DNA from: Prorocentrum cordatum
Lineage: Eukaryota > Sar > Dinophyceae > Prorocentrales > Prorocentraceae
Direction of reading: 5' to 3'
NCBI GenBank assembly: GCA_963575745.1
Contig: CAUYUJ010016368.1
Location: 1 to 64,000, forward strand
Length of the DNA stretch: 64,000 nt
How positions within the stretch are numbered: the first letter of the stretch is position 1; each line of letters opens with the position of its first letter. The translations under genes were made by a program, and so were the position numbers. Shown in pieces: positions 30,478 through 41,339 of the stretch. The notes under the pieces are model-generated. The model saw only the letters and a program-made list of their open reading frames with translations, had not been told where the DNA came from and did not search any database.

Positions 30478-31428
30478 ATGGCTGAGGACGACTTCGAGGA
30501 GGTTAGTACAGAGTGGGCGCCCAAATTGGTGGCGCGGGTCGCGGCGCAGCGTGGTCAACTGCGAGGCGAACCGAGTGCCGCAGCTAAGTCAGCCATGATC
30601 GAGCAGGACGTGCTGGCGGACAAGCGGGACAAGGCCCACAGGGCCTACGACAAGGCTCAGGAGAAAACCCTGGCCGCGTGCGCCCACGCAGCCAAGTGCA
30701 AAACCGAGTTGGCTCATGCGCAGGCAGCGGTCCAGGAGGCGTCGGCTAAGGCGGCCAAAGCCTACTCGGCCATCGCGGTGATGGAGGACCCCGTGCAGCA
30801 GCTCCATAGTCTGGTCGCCGCGGTGGAGCAGGATGAGCGGCTGCAACACGTGGCTGTTGGCCTTGCTGCTCCTGTGCAGCCTTTGCGCGACGCTGCTGGC
30901 TCCAGGTCCGAGGACGTGGCCATGGGTGGCGGCGACGGGGCCGGCGCAGGAGGCCGCGATGCCGAGGGCGTCGGCGATGCTCTTGCGTGCGCCGCCGCCG
31001 CCGCTCAGGCAGCTGCCGCCGCTGCCGCCGCGCAGGAGGAGCTTCGACGGGAGGCCGCGCGGGCAGCCGCGGCCGAGGCTGCCAAGCAGCAGGCCGATGC
31101 AGCCTATCCTGAGCTCCTGGCGTGGCTGGCAACGCTCAGTTTGATGGAGGTCTCGTCAACTCACTTGTTGAGAAGCACGGTGTCAAGCATTGGTGCTCAC
31201 AGGATTAGTGTGGCCAGATGCACACTGCAGCTGTTGAGAAGTTCAAGTCCGCAGCCTCCGTTGCCAGTGATTCGACTGGCCTTTAGCCGCATCGAGTGGG
31301 CACTCGTGACCAGCAGTGTGACGGGCCTCGTCGGACTGGAAACGTTGCTCCAGAATGACAAGGTCCTAGCAAGTAGCGGCATATCGCTGCAGGAGCATCA
31401 TTGTCTACAGGGACAAACGCATGAATAG
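30478..31428 (+). pseudogene. LINE first ORF, coiled-coil region
   Basis: The open frame (longer upstream, to 30121) reads MAEDDFEEVSTEWAPKLVAR, then a Lys/Ala/Glu-rich coiled coil (KRDKAHRAYDKAQEKTLAAC and on to about 30840) and an Ala-rich stretch. From about 31140 the protein-like character fades. Probably the N-terminal ORF of the LINE, an RNA-binding or structural part. Start ATG chosen by composition; upstream residues KKFDFLPESQLTVRAK may belong to it. Confidence 0.55.
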
Positions 31429-31437
31429 GAGAGCAGG

Positions 31438-31960
31438 TTGTCGAAGCGTGGATGGGCCGCTTGCTTCGAGGCTGCTGGGCCGCAGGACACGGTGGATCGA
31501 GTGGCGGGGTTTGCGCACATGGTGCCCGCCGCTATCGGGCTGTCGGAGGTCGAGCACATTGTGCGATCATTGGTTCCAGGCAGAGTCTCGTTCATGCATT
31601 CCACCGGTATCGCGGGGGTTAGTTTCTCGTGGGTCAGCGTGTATCTCCACGGCGGCGAAAGTTTGTCGGCCAAGATATGGGGCATGCTCCCCAAGATCGG
31701 CGATGCCGTCAAACTCGCAGGCTTGCCCTTTATGTGATATCTGGAGATTTCAATATGAGTCCAGCCGAGCTGGGTGCGTCTGGTTGGCCGACGGCGCTGG
31801 ATGCAACCATTTTGGCTCCAGCGGTGCCCACGTGCGCGATTTCCTGAGAGTCCAAGGCGAGAGTATTCAATTCTTTTGTCGTCTCGGACTCGCTTGTACA
31901 TGGGGCCGAGACAGACGTGTTGATAAATGTTGCAACTTCACCGCGTTATCCTGATTGGCT
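31438..31960 (+). pseudogene. LINE endonuclease remnant (APE/EEP fold)
   Basis: One frame (31438-31737) reads MHSTGIAGVSFSWVSVYLHG and ends KLAGLPFM; a +1 neighbour continues with VISGDFNMSPAELGASGWP, where GDFN at 31743-31754 is the conserved endonuclease motif. A third frame then gives FVVSDSLVHGAETDVLINVA at about 31876-31940, with the SD(A/S)LVHG-type end of the domain. At least two frameshifts, so no active enzyme. Confidence 0.75.
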
Positions 31961-33139
31961 TGCACTGCAGGTGCAGGCGCAATGTTCCGTGTGGCATCCG
32001 GCGGTTCGTGTGCCGCGTCGTTGTCTTGTCGACCTCCCATCGGGTGCTTGCGAGCTGATCCGAACGTTATCGTGAGACAGTCGAGCAGGCAAGCCTGGGC
32101 ATCGATATGCGCTTGAAGCTGTGGATGCAAACGGCAGAGCTGGACCTCGGGGGCGCCGGTGACAAAGTGTGCGAGGACTGCCCAGAGTACTTCCTCAGAG
32201 CTGGGGCCCCATGAGGTTTCCCCGGATGCCGCCTAGGCCGTTTCCCATGAGGTTTGCCCGGATCTCCACCGCTGCCGTCTGGTGGCGGCTCCTGGCCAGG
32301 TGCGTCGCTGGATTGGGGCCCGCTCGGCCGGCTCCCTTATGCGCTTGTGCTCTGCGTCTTGCCAGGCGTCCCAGGCCCGTGTCCCAGGTCAGCGAAGTGT
32401 CCGAGGCGGACGCGTCACCCTGGCTTACGCTGTTATCGCTGGCGCGTGAATTGCCCGATGAGCTCGCCGAGGGCGCCTCGCGCGCCGCGAGCAGCGCGGC
32501 TGGCGGAGTTTCGAAGCGCGGCGAATGCGCAGAGCTCAGCGGGCGGCGACAGCGGTGCGCACTTCATAGTTGAGCGGGGTCGCGGCCCTTCATTCCCACG
32601 CGAAGCCCGCGCAGCCTTGGGCCCCCAGCTCAGTCGTTCAGGTGCAAGGGGCCAGGCGGCCCGCCACGGTTGCTGTGAAGATGGAATTGTTTGAGGCTGA
32701 GTGGGCGGGTCGGTGGGGGGTAGGGGCCCTTCCTGATTCCATCTCCTGGCCCTGCGGCATGGGGCCAAAGCTGCTGCCTCTCAGCCTGGCTGATTTCAAG
32801 AGGTGTACTTGCAGCTGTCCCAAGCATTCAGATTGTGATTTTGATTCGCTTTCCCCGCGACAGCTTCTGCGCCTTTCCGATGGAGTTCTGCTGGCTCTGA
32901 TCGAGATCCTCGGGGAAGTTGGGGCGCGCCGCTCTTGGCCTCGCCTCTGGACCAAGGTCGTTTTTTCTCAGCAAGCGTGAAGGGGGCTCGCGTCCAGGGG
33001 CGGCTCCGACGCCCGCTTATCAAGAGATGGCAGGTCGCCGATGATCGGCCTGATTGGCGGTCGGCTTCAGGCCGCTGCAGTCGCGAGCTTGTCTGGGTCC
33101 AGACTGCCAGCTCGGAGTGGACATTGTCTCGAGGGTACT

Positions 33140-33520
33140 TCAGTGGTCGCGCGTTGCTCGACCTTCAAAAAGCTTTTGAACACGTTCGGCGCAGCGGGCT
33201 CGTGCGCGCGGCTGCACTGCCGGGGTTTCCTGTTCGCCGGGTCAGGCTTTTAGTGGAGCTTTACGGGGCCCCTCCTGCGGGGGCGTGGTCTCAGGGCTTT
33301 TGGAGGCGCACCAGGCGGTCTTGCCTGGATGTCATTTCGCCACGCTGGTGCTCCAGCTCATTCTAATTGGTCCAGCCGATAAGGTTGCGGCGGCCCTGTC
33401 GAGCCCGGGGTTGTCGTCGATGATTCCGGGGCCCACCGTGATGGAAGAGAGCAGGATGTGGTCGAGGACCTTGCAGGGGCCGCCACGTTGCTCAACGTTG
33501 AGCTGCACAAGGTGCATCTA
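33140..33520 (+). pseudogene. LINE reverse transcriptase remnant
   Basis: Motif A region LLDLQKAFEHVRRSGLVRAA starts at 33154 in one frame. Next, QAVLPGCHFATLVLQLILIG (the B-like region, about 33303-33375) is in a second frame. Motif C, VVVDD, is at 33410-33424 in a third frame. Two frameshifts within 270 bases kill the enzyme, but order and spacing are those of a LINE polymerase. Confidence 0.75.
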
Positions 33521-33590
33521 GTCACTCATCGCCGTATGAGAAGGGTCGCTGCGTCGTCAAGATCGATTTGCGAGGCTCCGCCATTATAAC

Positions 33591-34330
33591 GTGCTGGGGG
33601 CTGACAATGAGCACAATCGTTTGTTTTTCTCTTCGGCTGCTGTTCGTCCTTTTCGGGGGTTGCGCGAGCTGCGCGCAGGGCGCCAGCTTTGCCTCGCTCG
33701 ACCAGCACGTCAAAAAACGCCGACTACACAATGCGGCACAGGCTGCCTCCCTGGCCGCAGTCTCACGCTGCTTCTCATGATGCCTGAAGTGCCACGGTGC
33801 GATCCAGCTTATGAGTTAAACGTTGAGCCACTGCAGATGTTTGCGGTGGTTATCTGGGACCGTCTTTGACCGGCCCGCTTGCTGGAACAGGGTTTCAACT
33901 ATGCTGTTCGGAGTTTTTCCAGTCGCGGCAATCCTTAGGTTGGCGTCCGAGGGCCCTTTGCGGCCCGTGCGGCCACGGCGCTTCGTCTAAGGCTTCCGAT
34001 TGAAGGTTTGGTTTTCAGGCGAGCCATCCTCGGGCAGCTCTCTGCTCAGGACGTGGGCCCGAAGACCTTTGTAGTCTGGCTTCAGAGGGTGGTCGAGCAC
34101 TGGCTCTGGGGCATGGTCGCCGCTCGTTTCGGGGTGCCCCAGCTGCAGAAAGGATGCGACCTTGCTCCGCCCAGAAGCCTCCGATCCCCCCCCCCGTAGA
34201 GCGCGGTTATACCAAGAGTGTTGTTTCAGGGGGTCAGTGGCCGCAGCGCAGGCAGGGGGGGCTTAACTTAGCTATCGACCCCGTGTGTGTAGCGCGCGGC
34301 GCCTCCCCGGGGACTTCGCTGCACGGGCGC
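33591..34330 (+). pseudogene. LINE region after the polymerase
   Basis: LGADNEHNRLFF at 33591 and CDPAYELNVEPLQMFAVVIW at about 33795-33860 in one frame, then RVVEHWLWGMVAARFGVPQL at about 34087 and TKSVVSGGQWPQRRQGGLNL at about 34210. These strings fit the long region between polymerase and RNase H of dinoflagellate LINE proteins as I recall them. Stops and shifts separate them. Confidence 0.55.
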
Positions 34331-34479
34331 GCAGCGTGCGGCGTGCGTGAGGAGGCCCTGGATGGAACCAGCATCCCTTCCTACCTTCCTCTCTTGTGTG
34401 CGCGGCTGTTCAACCTCTCCCCCTCCTCTTTGCTGAGAGGCTGCTGCTGCCGCTCGCTGATCTCCCTTCCTGCAGGCCC

Positions 34480-35100
34480 GTCCCTGACAAATGGTTTGGA
34501 GGAGGTCGCGAGGCGACGGCGGGGCATAATTTCCTGGGCGGCAGCTGGGTGGACCCGCGTCTCGCCGCCCGCGCTCAGGCCGCTGCGCGGGCCATCGTCT
34601 CGCTCTGCCCTTCTTCCCACAGGGTGCTATCCGTTATGTGTGGCACGTTGCGCGAGCTGTGGCAGGATGTAGATTCTGCGGAGCTGTGTGCGTTTTACCG
34701 TACACTGCAGCGCGCATGGCCAGGCTCCACGCTGTGCGCTGACTCGTCCTTCGCGTGTGATGGTCTGTACCACCGAGGAGAACGAGAGTGTTGCAGCTCC
34801 CGCGGTGCATTGTCTGAGTTGCGGCGTGCTGTTTGGGCCGAGGTCCATGGCGGGGGAGGCCCGACCGAGGTGCAGGGGCATTGCGCGCTGGCTAGGGCTC
34901 AGCTTGGCCTTAGCAGTGGTTCTGAGAAGGCAGGCGACGATGGGGCCGATTCGTGTGCCCAGTGGTCAGTGTCGAGAGTTCAGATTGACCAGTCCCACAG
35001 GGGCCAGTTCAAAAACAAGGCCAAAGTCTTGGCTGACCATGGCGGGTGGCTGTCTGGGGGGATCTTGCTTTGCCGACTTTGACTGTGGGCAGTTTAAGCT
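34480..35100 (+). pseudogene. LINE RNase H remnant
   Basis: The frame open from 34396 to 35082 contains GGSWVDPRLAA, then DVDSAELCAFYRTLQRAWPG and CADSSFACDGLYHRGER, then AGDDGADSCAQ. AEL...TL and ADSS supply the Glu and Asp of an RNase H site and GDDGAD resembles the usual GND-A-AD end. The frame is open but is cut off from the polymerase upstream. Confidence 0.6.
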
Positions 35101-35417
35101 TGAGCAGAGACGGGTTAGACCGCTTCCTGAACAGCCCGTGCTCATGGTGGAGCCCCCTCTCCCTGTCCCCACCCCTCGCCCCCTCCTGCGCGCTGATGCT
35201 GCACATGTGCGGGTGGCCGCGGGGGGAGAAGGCATGCCGCGCATGCTTTCCAGCTCGACGCTGGCGCGTGGTGCGTTGTCTGTGCTGTGTGCGGTCTTGG
35301 GGGCCTCAAAGTGTCCGCTCGGCTCTCCCAAGAGTGCAGAAGGGTCCCCCGAGGCTGGCTCCACGGTGCGCGCGTGTTGATGAATCTCGTGCGTGCGCCT
35401 GCCAGGTATAGCTCGAA

Positions 35418-35618
35418 CAAGGTGCGGGCGATAGTTATATCCATATCCAGAGCGTCTTGGACTTTTTGGGAAAAGGCCGACGCGCACTGGATATGGACAA
35501 AAATCGAACCTTGTGGGGCCAGATCTTTATCTATCTCCAGTGCGCCTCTGGTTTCTGGGGAACAGAGCCCAACACTCCAAGACGCACTGGATGTAGATAT
35601 AACTATTGCCCGCGCACG
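35418..35618. mobile_element. MITE with TIR GCGGGCGATAGTTATATC
   Basis: The left end GCGGGCGATAGTTATATCCA followed by ATCCAGAGCGTCTTGG and the right end CCAAGACGCACTGGATG, AGATATAACTATTGCCCGC are inverted repeats of about 37 bases. The inside holds a second inverted pair, GCGCACTGGATATGGAC and TATCTCCAGTGCGCC. Short, non-coding, with clear TIRs. It is just 3' of the LINE. Confidence 0.85.
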
Positions 35619-35837
35619 GCCTGGCATCTTCTTCGCCAGCCGTTTCGAACTGGCGGCTTGATACGTGCTGGGGAAGTCGACTCTCTTTCAGTCGCCCAAT
35701 TTGTTTGGTTTCTCTTGTATCTCACCCGAAGGGTGGGTTGGAGTGAGTGGTGGCGAAGGTGGCACTGGCCCTATCAAAGGGTTGCGCCACCCACCCAGCT
35801 CAGAGTGCGCTGCAAAACCCATCGTGGCGCCAGGTCT

Positions 35838-36066
35838 TGTCGAGGAGGAAGAGGAGGAGGAGGACGAGGAGGAGGAGGACAGGAGGAGGAAGAGGACGAG
35901 GACGAGGACGAGGATGAGGAGGAGGAGGAAGAGGAGGAGGAGGAGGAGGAAAAGGAGGAGGAGGATGTGGAGGAGGAGGAAGAGGAGGAGGATGGGGGAG
36001 GAGGAGGAGGAGGAGGAGGAGGAGGAGGAGGAGGAGGAGGAGGAGGAGGAGGAGGAGGAGGAGGGA
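35838..36066. repeat. (GGA)n purine tract
   Basis: GAGGAGGAGG with AGGACGAGGACG interruptions, then about 65 bases of perfect GGA. Poly-Glu, poly-Arg or poly-Gly frames are artefacts. Confidence 0.95.
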
Positions 36067-36069
36067 GCG

Positions 36070-37190
36070 CCCAGGGGTGCGCCGCACCGCGGGTAGCGAT
36101 TGCGCGGGCCCACTCACGGGCGTGGCCCGCCCTCTGGGGGCCGCGCCCAAGGATGGGGTGCCGGCGGCCTCGGAGGGGCGGTCGCTCGCTACATGTCGCG
36201 CGCAGCGTTTGTGCTAGAAACAGTACCGTTCAACCGATGCTTCACCCGATCCCCATCCACATCTCGAGCTCCACCGTCTCACCACCTCAGTTGGGGATAT
36301 GCCCTTCGAAACCCGGAGAGAGCAGTTTATATTTCCATCGCGGGGGGTCAACCGGCCAGTGGGGCCCAGCCCACGTTGGTGGGGATGGGGATCGTTTAAG
36401 CATGCTCATAGACCTGAAGTTGTAGTCATAAACGGAGCGAACGCGACAGCGAGCGCTGAAACAGTTTTGGTCGGCATTGGCTTACAAGTGCAACTTGTAT
36501 ATTTGGTGTGTCAGCTTGTGGACTCGCGCGGGGTTGTTGCAGTGCAAAGGCTGCAGTTGGAGCTGCAGGTCGAGTCTGCTGCGACGCCGCCCCGCCCCGA
36601 CCTTCTCGGCAACAGGCCGTCCCACTAACGCACACGGTTTTCAGTGATGCCCCCCCCCCCCCCCGAAGTTTCGGCTGGCAGTAGTCGTCGCATCCCTCTT
36701 CGCACTTCCCCGCCGCGCCCTCGTCCTCGCTCTCCCCCCGTCGTGCTCCCCTGTTCGCCCTCCCCCTCGTCCTCCTCCCCCTGCTCGTCCTTCCCCTCCT
36801 CGCTCTCCTCTTCGCTGTCCCTCCTCGCCCTCCTCGTGTTCCCCTGCCTCGTCCTTCCCCTCGTCGCCCTCTCCCTCGCCCTCCCCCGAAATGCGGCATA
36901 TAGTGTGGCCAAGAAAGAACGGGGGAGGGCAATTGGGAGGGGGACGGGGTCGCGCATGTGATCGCGCGCAGCAAGAACTCGCCACAATTGCGGTGAGCTT
37001 GATCGGATGTTTCCGCCGGCGGAATTATCTTCTGACTATTTTTCGTCTGTGGATTGTTGTTGGGTGGTTATTTGCGGATTTTGCTCGCTGGTCTACTCCG
37101 TGCGGCAGAGGGATTTTGAGCTTGTTTGTACAACGATTGCAAGACAATTCGCTGCATTTCAACTCGGGTCGGCGCGTCGTCTTCGTCGCA
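36070..37190. other. No supported gene
   Basis: A pyrimidine-rich stretch with CCTCGTCCT and CTCGCCCTCC repeats at 36700-36890, and otherwise unremarkable sequence. No domain found. Confidence 0.4.
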
Positions 37191-37194
37191 TTCG

Positions 37195-37195
<1 letters not shown>

Positions 37196-37225
<30 letters not shown>

Positions 37226-37230
37226 TTCAT
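37196..37230. repeat. (CGT)n microsatellite
   Basis: Short, nearly perfect CGTCGT run. Confidence 0.9.
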
Positions 37231-37254
37231 ATGGGAGTCGCGCGCATGGTCGTG

Positions 37255-37395
37255 CGCAGTAATCCCAAGGGAATCCCAAAAATAGTGTGGTGAATCCCCA
37301 GGGAATCCTAGGAGTCCGTATGATTCCCAGGACTCCTTTCAGGGCTCCAGGGGATTCGAACATTCCTAGAAGATCCCTGAGTTGCGTCGTGCAGG
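37255..37395. repeat. GGAATCCC-type minisatellite
   Basis: About nine degenerate units such as GGAATCCCAA, GGAATCCTAG and GATTCCCAGG, like the array at 9950-10275. Confidence 0.65.
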
Positions 37396-37578
37396 CTTGG
37401 GGGGGAGATGCTTTGATGACGTTAGGAAATCGCATATGTATCCTGTCCGTCTCCCAGTTGCTTCCTCAGACGCTTCAGGACCCTCCAAGGGGCACTCATC
37501 GTGTGGGAATGGTGCTGAGGTTTTGGTTGCGCGACTGTAGAGCAGAAGCTGCCGCGCAAGAAACAATATGCTGGCGCG

Positions 37579-37770
37579 CCTCTTGATATTCTAATTTCCT
37601 CGCATTCGGAGATTGAGGAAGTCAAGGCTCCCGGGTCGAGTGGTGAGCTCGGCGGCGCAGGGTTCTTTAGGAGGGTGGGCAATGACGCTGCTGAACTGGC
37701 GACCAGGATGGGCGCCGACACTCGTTCCCGTCCATCGGATCAAGAAGGCGGGCAGCTGCTTTGTGATCAA
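37579..37770 (+). pseudogene. Retrotransposon RNase H fragment
   Basis: The frame reads DILISSHSEIEEVKAPGSSG, then FFRRVGNDAAELATRMGADT. VGNDAAELATRMGA matches the last conserved block of RNase H (G-N-x-x-A-D-x-x-A), with Asp replaced by Glu, and VKA(P) sits where V-K-x-H is usual. Nothing of the polymerase is visible upstream. A scrap of a LINE different from that at 30-35 kb. Confidence 0.4.
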
Positions 37771-38285
37771 GTTGCAGTTGCCCGTGCAGCAATCCAGCTT
37801 GCAACGACAGTGTCGCCCGAATGGCCACGGCTGATCTTGGCCAGTGTCGCGTCAGAGGGGAGAGTGAAGGAGAGAGAGAGAGAGGGGGAGAGAGGGAGAG
37901 AGACACCTGGGCACTGGGAGGCAGCCGAGAATTGACAATCTGGAGCACGCCTGGTCCCTGTGCAAAGCGTTTTGGCGCTGTCAATGTTGCTGCTCTTCCA
38001 GTGGGAGAGAAATAGAGCCCCCACTTCTTGGCTGTGCGGGTGAGATAGAGCTCAGAGTATCAGTGAACACAAGCACGCCCTGTAAGTTTAGCTGCTCTAA
38101 CACACAGTTGCTGTATGTGTGGTCTAAGTGTGATGCTCACTTAGGCAGCTCTAGGACAGGTTCGTAACCTCAAAAGGGATTGCCTTGGTAACGCCTGCCT
38201 ATAAGCTTGCTTCTTGGGTTTGGACAGGTTTGCTCGGGTAAACCTCCAAAAAAGTTCACATCTGTCCAAGTCGAGCCTTTAAGTC

Positions 38286-38725
38286 TCAGGAGGAAGAGAA
38301 GGAGGAGGAGGAGGAGGAGGAGGAGGAGGAGGAGTAAGAGGAGGATGAGATGGACGACGAGGAGAAGGATGGAGAGGAGTGGGAATGGGGAGGAGGGAGG
38401 AGGAGGAGGAGGAGGAGGAGGAGGAGGAGGAGGAGGAGGAGGAGGAGGAGCAGAGGAGGGAGGAGGAGGAGGAGGAGGAGGAGGAGGAGGAGGAGGAGGA
38501 GGAGGAGGAGGAGGAGAGGAGGAGGGGAGGAGGAGAGAGGAGGATGAGATGGACGACGAGGAGAAGGATGGAGAGGAGTGGGAATGGGGAGGAGGAAGGA
38601 GGAGGAAGGAGGAGGAGGAGAGGAGGAGGAGGAGGAGGAGGAGGAGGAGGAGGCGGAGGCGGAGGCGGAGGAGGAGGAGGAGGAGGAGGAGGAGGAGGAG
38701 GAGGAGGAGGAGGAGGAGGAAGATG
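38286..38725. repeat. Long (GGA)n region with an internal 200-base duplication
   Basis: Three GGA arrays separated by two copies (about 38345 and 38547) of GAGATGGACGACGAGGAGAA, GGATGGAGAGGAGTGGGAAT. The copies are about 202 bases apart. The third array includes GGCGGAGGCGGAGGC. Confidence 0.95.
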
Positions 38726-38954
38726 AGGCATGACATTGATGGCCCTCCTCCTCCTCCCGCGCCACCTCGTCGGTCCCGGCGGGACAGGCTCGGTTTCCCA
38801 GCCCAATGTGGCTAGTGCCTCTTCTGGGGGCGCGGAAATGGGAGGTGAGAAGTCAAGGGTTCAGAGTTCACCATCCCTCTTGGCTTGAGACGGCTCATCC
38901 AATCAACGACTAAGCTGTAGGATATCAAACTCTCTCGATGTGTTCTGAAAAACA

Positions 38955-39092
38955 CCTCCTCCTCCTCGGTCCTCCTCCTCGGTCCTCCTCCTCCTCCTCC
39001 TCCTCCTCCTCCTCCTCTGTCCTCCTCCTCCTCCTCCTCCTCCTCCTCTGTCCTCCTCCTCCTCCTCCTCCTCCGCCTCCTCCTCCTCCCCG
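38955..39092. repeat. (CTC)n pyrimidine tract
   Basis: CCTCCT array with TCGGTCCTCC and TCTGTCCTCC interruptions, opposite in strand composition to the GGA region 230 bases to its left. Confidence 0.95.
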
Positions 39093-39292
39093 GGCGATGC
39101 CCCCGAGGATCCACGACGGGCCTCCAGCGGCCCCCAGAGGCCCAGCACCCAGCGGCCAGGAGTGGGCCAACGACGCAATATAGACCTCGAGGAGGGCGGG
39201 GACGGAGGTGCGCCCGAGGGGCGCTGCGTGACGTGGTCGTGCCCGGGAGCGGACGCGGGGGAGGTAGATCCTCCTCTAAAGAGTCGGAGGTG

Positions 39293-39475
39293 GACAGACC
39301 TCCTACCCTGACACGTCGATTAAGGAATCGTCCGTTTTCGGTTCGCGAGAGGGCGTCGCGGCCGTCATTTTTGCGGGTCCAGGTCCGTCGGTTTCGGTCC
39401 CAGGCCGATTTTACTAAGGTGAGGTCTACTAAAGGGAGGTCTACTAAAGGGAGGTCTACTAAAGGGAGGTACAGT
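39293..39475. repeat. Dispersed repeat, TTTTCGGTTCGCG family, copy 2
   Basis: ACAGACCTCCTACCCTGACA, CCGTTTTCGGTTCGCGAGAG, TTTTTGCGGGTCCAGGTCCG as at 25927, followed here by four tandem copies of AAGGGAGGTCTACT (12-13 bases) at 39417-39470. Confidence 0.75.
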
Positions 39476-39879
39476 GCCGTTTTCAATACGTGGTCCGCGT
39501 GCGGATCATGTATTAAACATGCAGGGGTTTTGTATGGAAAACAACGATGAGTTCATGCATAAATTTATTCCTAAATTGATCATGTATCACAAGTCCTATA
39601 TGTTTAAACATCCTATGTATTAAATATTGCCCTGTGTATCCTCCTCTCAAAAGGCTGGTTCCTTCTGCTGCCTCCCCTAAGGCAGGCCGGGGAACGCATG
39701 CCCCAAGCAGCTTCATCGAGCTTTTGGCGTAAGGGCTGGCCACATGGGCGGTGACGAGGAGCACGGGAGGGCGCCGTCGCAGCAGAGGCGATTGCAGACT
39801 GGAGGGGCGATTTGGGGCGGGGCGGGGCGGGGCGGGCTTGGACCGCGCGGCCCCTTGCCGAGATCTAACGACGACGTTA

Positions 39880-39975
39880 CGACAATCACGACGACGACGA
39901 CCGCGGCCACGACGGCGACGACGATCACGACCGCGACGACGACGCTGACGACGACGACGATCGCGATCACGACGA
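39880..39975. repeat. (GAC)n / (ACGACG)n tract
   Basis: Degenerate ACGACGACG with GATCACGACCGCG interruptions. Confidence 0.85.
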
Positions 39976-40249
39976 CTGCGACTTGGTCGTGGGCGGGGCG
40001 GGGCCCAGACCCGCCCCTCGCAGGCGATGTTTCTATCCCAACCCCCGACTGTTCGACTAAAAAATGGAGCGGCTAAGAAAAGGAGGGACACCTTGGGATA
40101 CACCCCGAGAGGAGCTATTCGGACGCACCCCTGTCGAGGATAGGACGCCCCCCCTCGTGCATCCCAGGGTTGGGCCGCAAGTCTTTGGTCCACTCGAAAA
40201 CCCCCACGAAGCCCGGGACAGGGGTCGACACGTCCCCCCGCCTGCCGAG

Positions 40250-40294
40250 ATCCAGCAGTGCATCGAGAGCGCGCACGGCACCCAGGTGGTGCAG
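40250..40294 (+). CDS. PUF gene mini-exon, helix 1-2 of a repeat
   Basis: A 45-base exon, 15 codons, phase 0 at both ends, reading IQQCIESAHGTQVVQ. The acceptor is CTGCCGAG in a C-rich context and the donor is GC (CAG|GCCCAG). HGTQVVQ is the conserved core of PUF helix 2. Joined to the previous exon it gives ELQGQIQQCIESAHGTQVVQ, with 36 residues from the Arg of VLRQ to the Gln of VVQ; joined to the next it gives HGTQVVQACIQRLPPGQLDF, a classic repeat close to the fourth repeat of animal Pumilio. The fit on both sides is the argument for so small an exon. Confidence 0.7.
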
Positions 40295-40414
40295 GCCCAG
40301 AACCCTTCCACCTCGGGGGGGGGGGGAGGCACGCCCTCCGCCCTGGATGGTGGTGGTGGCGGCGAGTGAGGAGGAGGCTGAGGATCAGGATAAGGATGGG
40401 GATGGGGATGGGGG

Positions 40415-40958
40415 GTCATGGTGATGGTGATGGGGGGATGGTGCTGGTGATGGTGATGGTGATGATGGTGATGGTGCTGGTGATGATGCTGATGCTGATG
40501 ATGATGACGATGCTGATGACGATGCTGATGGTGGTGCTGATGCTGTTGCTGTTGCTGATGGTGGTGATGATGATGCTGATGATGGTGATGGTGATGGTGA
40601 TGGTGGTGGTGATGGTGATGGTGATAGTGATGGTGCTGATGGTGATGGTGATGCTGATGCTGATGCTGATGATGATGCTGCTGATGATGATGATGATGAT
40701 GATCAAATTGCTGCTGCTAATGATGGTGGTGATGATCATGGTGTTGCTGCGGCTGATGATGATAAGGAGGAAGTGGAGGAGGAGGAGGATGAGTAATAGT
40801 GCTATGATGATGCTGCTGATGATGATGCTGATGATGCTGATGATGATGGTGAATGATGATGATGATGGTGATGATGATGCTGATGATGATAATGCTGATG
40901 ATGCTGATGCTGATGCTGATGCTGATGCTGATGCTGATGCTGCTGATGACGATGATGA

Positions 40959-40992
<34 letters not shown>

Positions 40993-41023
40993 GGTGGTGG
41001 TGATGATGATGATGATGAGGATG

Positions 41024-41079
<56 letters not shown>

Positions 41080-41086
41080 CATGATC

Positions 41087-41168
<82 letters not shown>

Positions 41169-41268
41169 GGATGAGGATGAGGATGAGGATGAGGGTGAGG
41201 ATGAGGATGAGGATGAGGATGAGGATGAGGATGAGGAGGAGGAGGAGGAGGACGAGGAGAATGACAAG
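40415..41268. repeat. GATGCT/GATGAT satellite, array 1
   Basis: About 850 bases of GAT-based units: GGTGATGGTGATGGTGATG, GATGCTGATGCTGATG, a GGTGGTGGTGGT block near 40978, pure GATGAT, then GATGAGGATGAG. It reads as Met/Leu, Asp or Ile runs. A similar array of about 870 bases, in the same orientation, is at 48183-49057. Confidence 0.97.
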
Positions 41269-41339
41269 CCGCAGGAGGAAAATGATGAGGACGTGGTTGA
41301 TGAGCAACGCGACGAAGAACCTGATCAGCGATAATTTGA

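Larger units (their letters stand above)
30380..35100 (+). mobile_element. Decayed LINE-type (non-LTR) retrotransposon
   Basis: In order on the plus strand: an Ala-rich coiled-coil ORF, an APE-type endonuclease remnant, a linker, a reverse transcriptase remnant with motif A and motif C in different frames, a C-terminal region and an RNase H remnant. Order and content fit non-LTR elements common in dinoflagellate genomes. Frameshifts and stops interrupt every domain, so the copy is dead. It lies in the PUF intron between 28.2 and 40.2 kb. Neither end nor target-site duplications were resolved. Confidence 0.8.

Noticed and set aside
39090-39190. Possible PUF exon behind the CTC tract at 38955
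   Set aside because: The tract is placed as before the 28063 exon, but no frame after the AG sites shows a PUF helix, and the repeat spacing leaves no room for an exon here.
40258-41334. 358-codon frame rich in Met, Asp and Glu
   Set aside because: Translation of the GAT satellite. Only the first 45 bases of the region, in another frame, fit a real exon.
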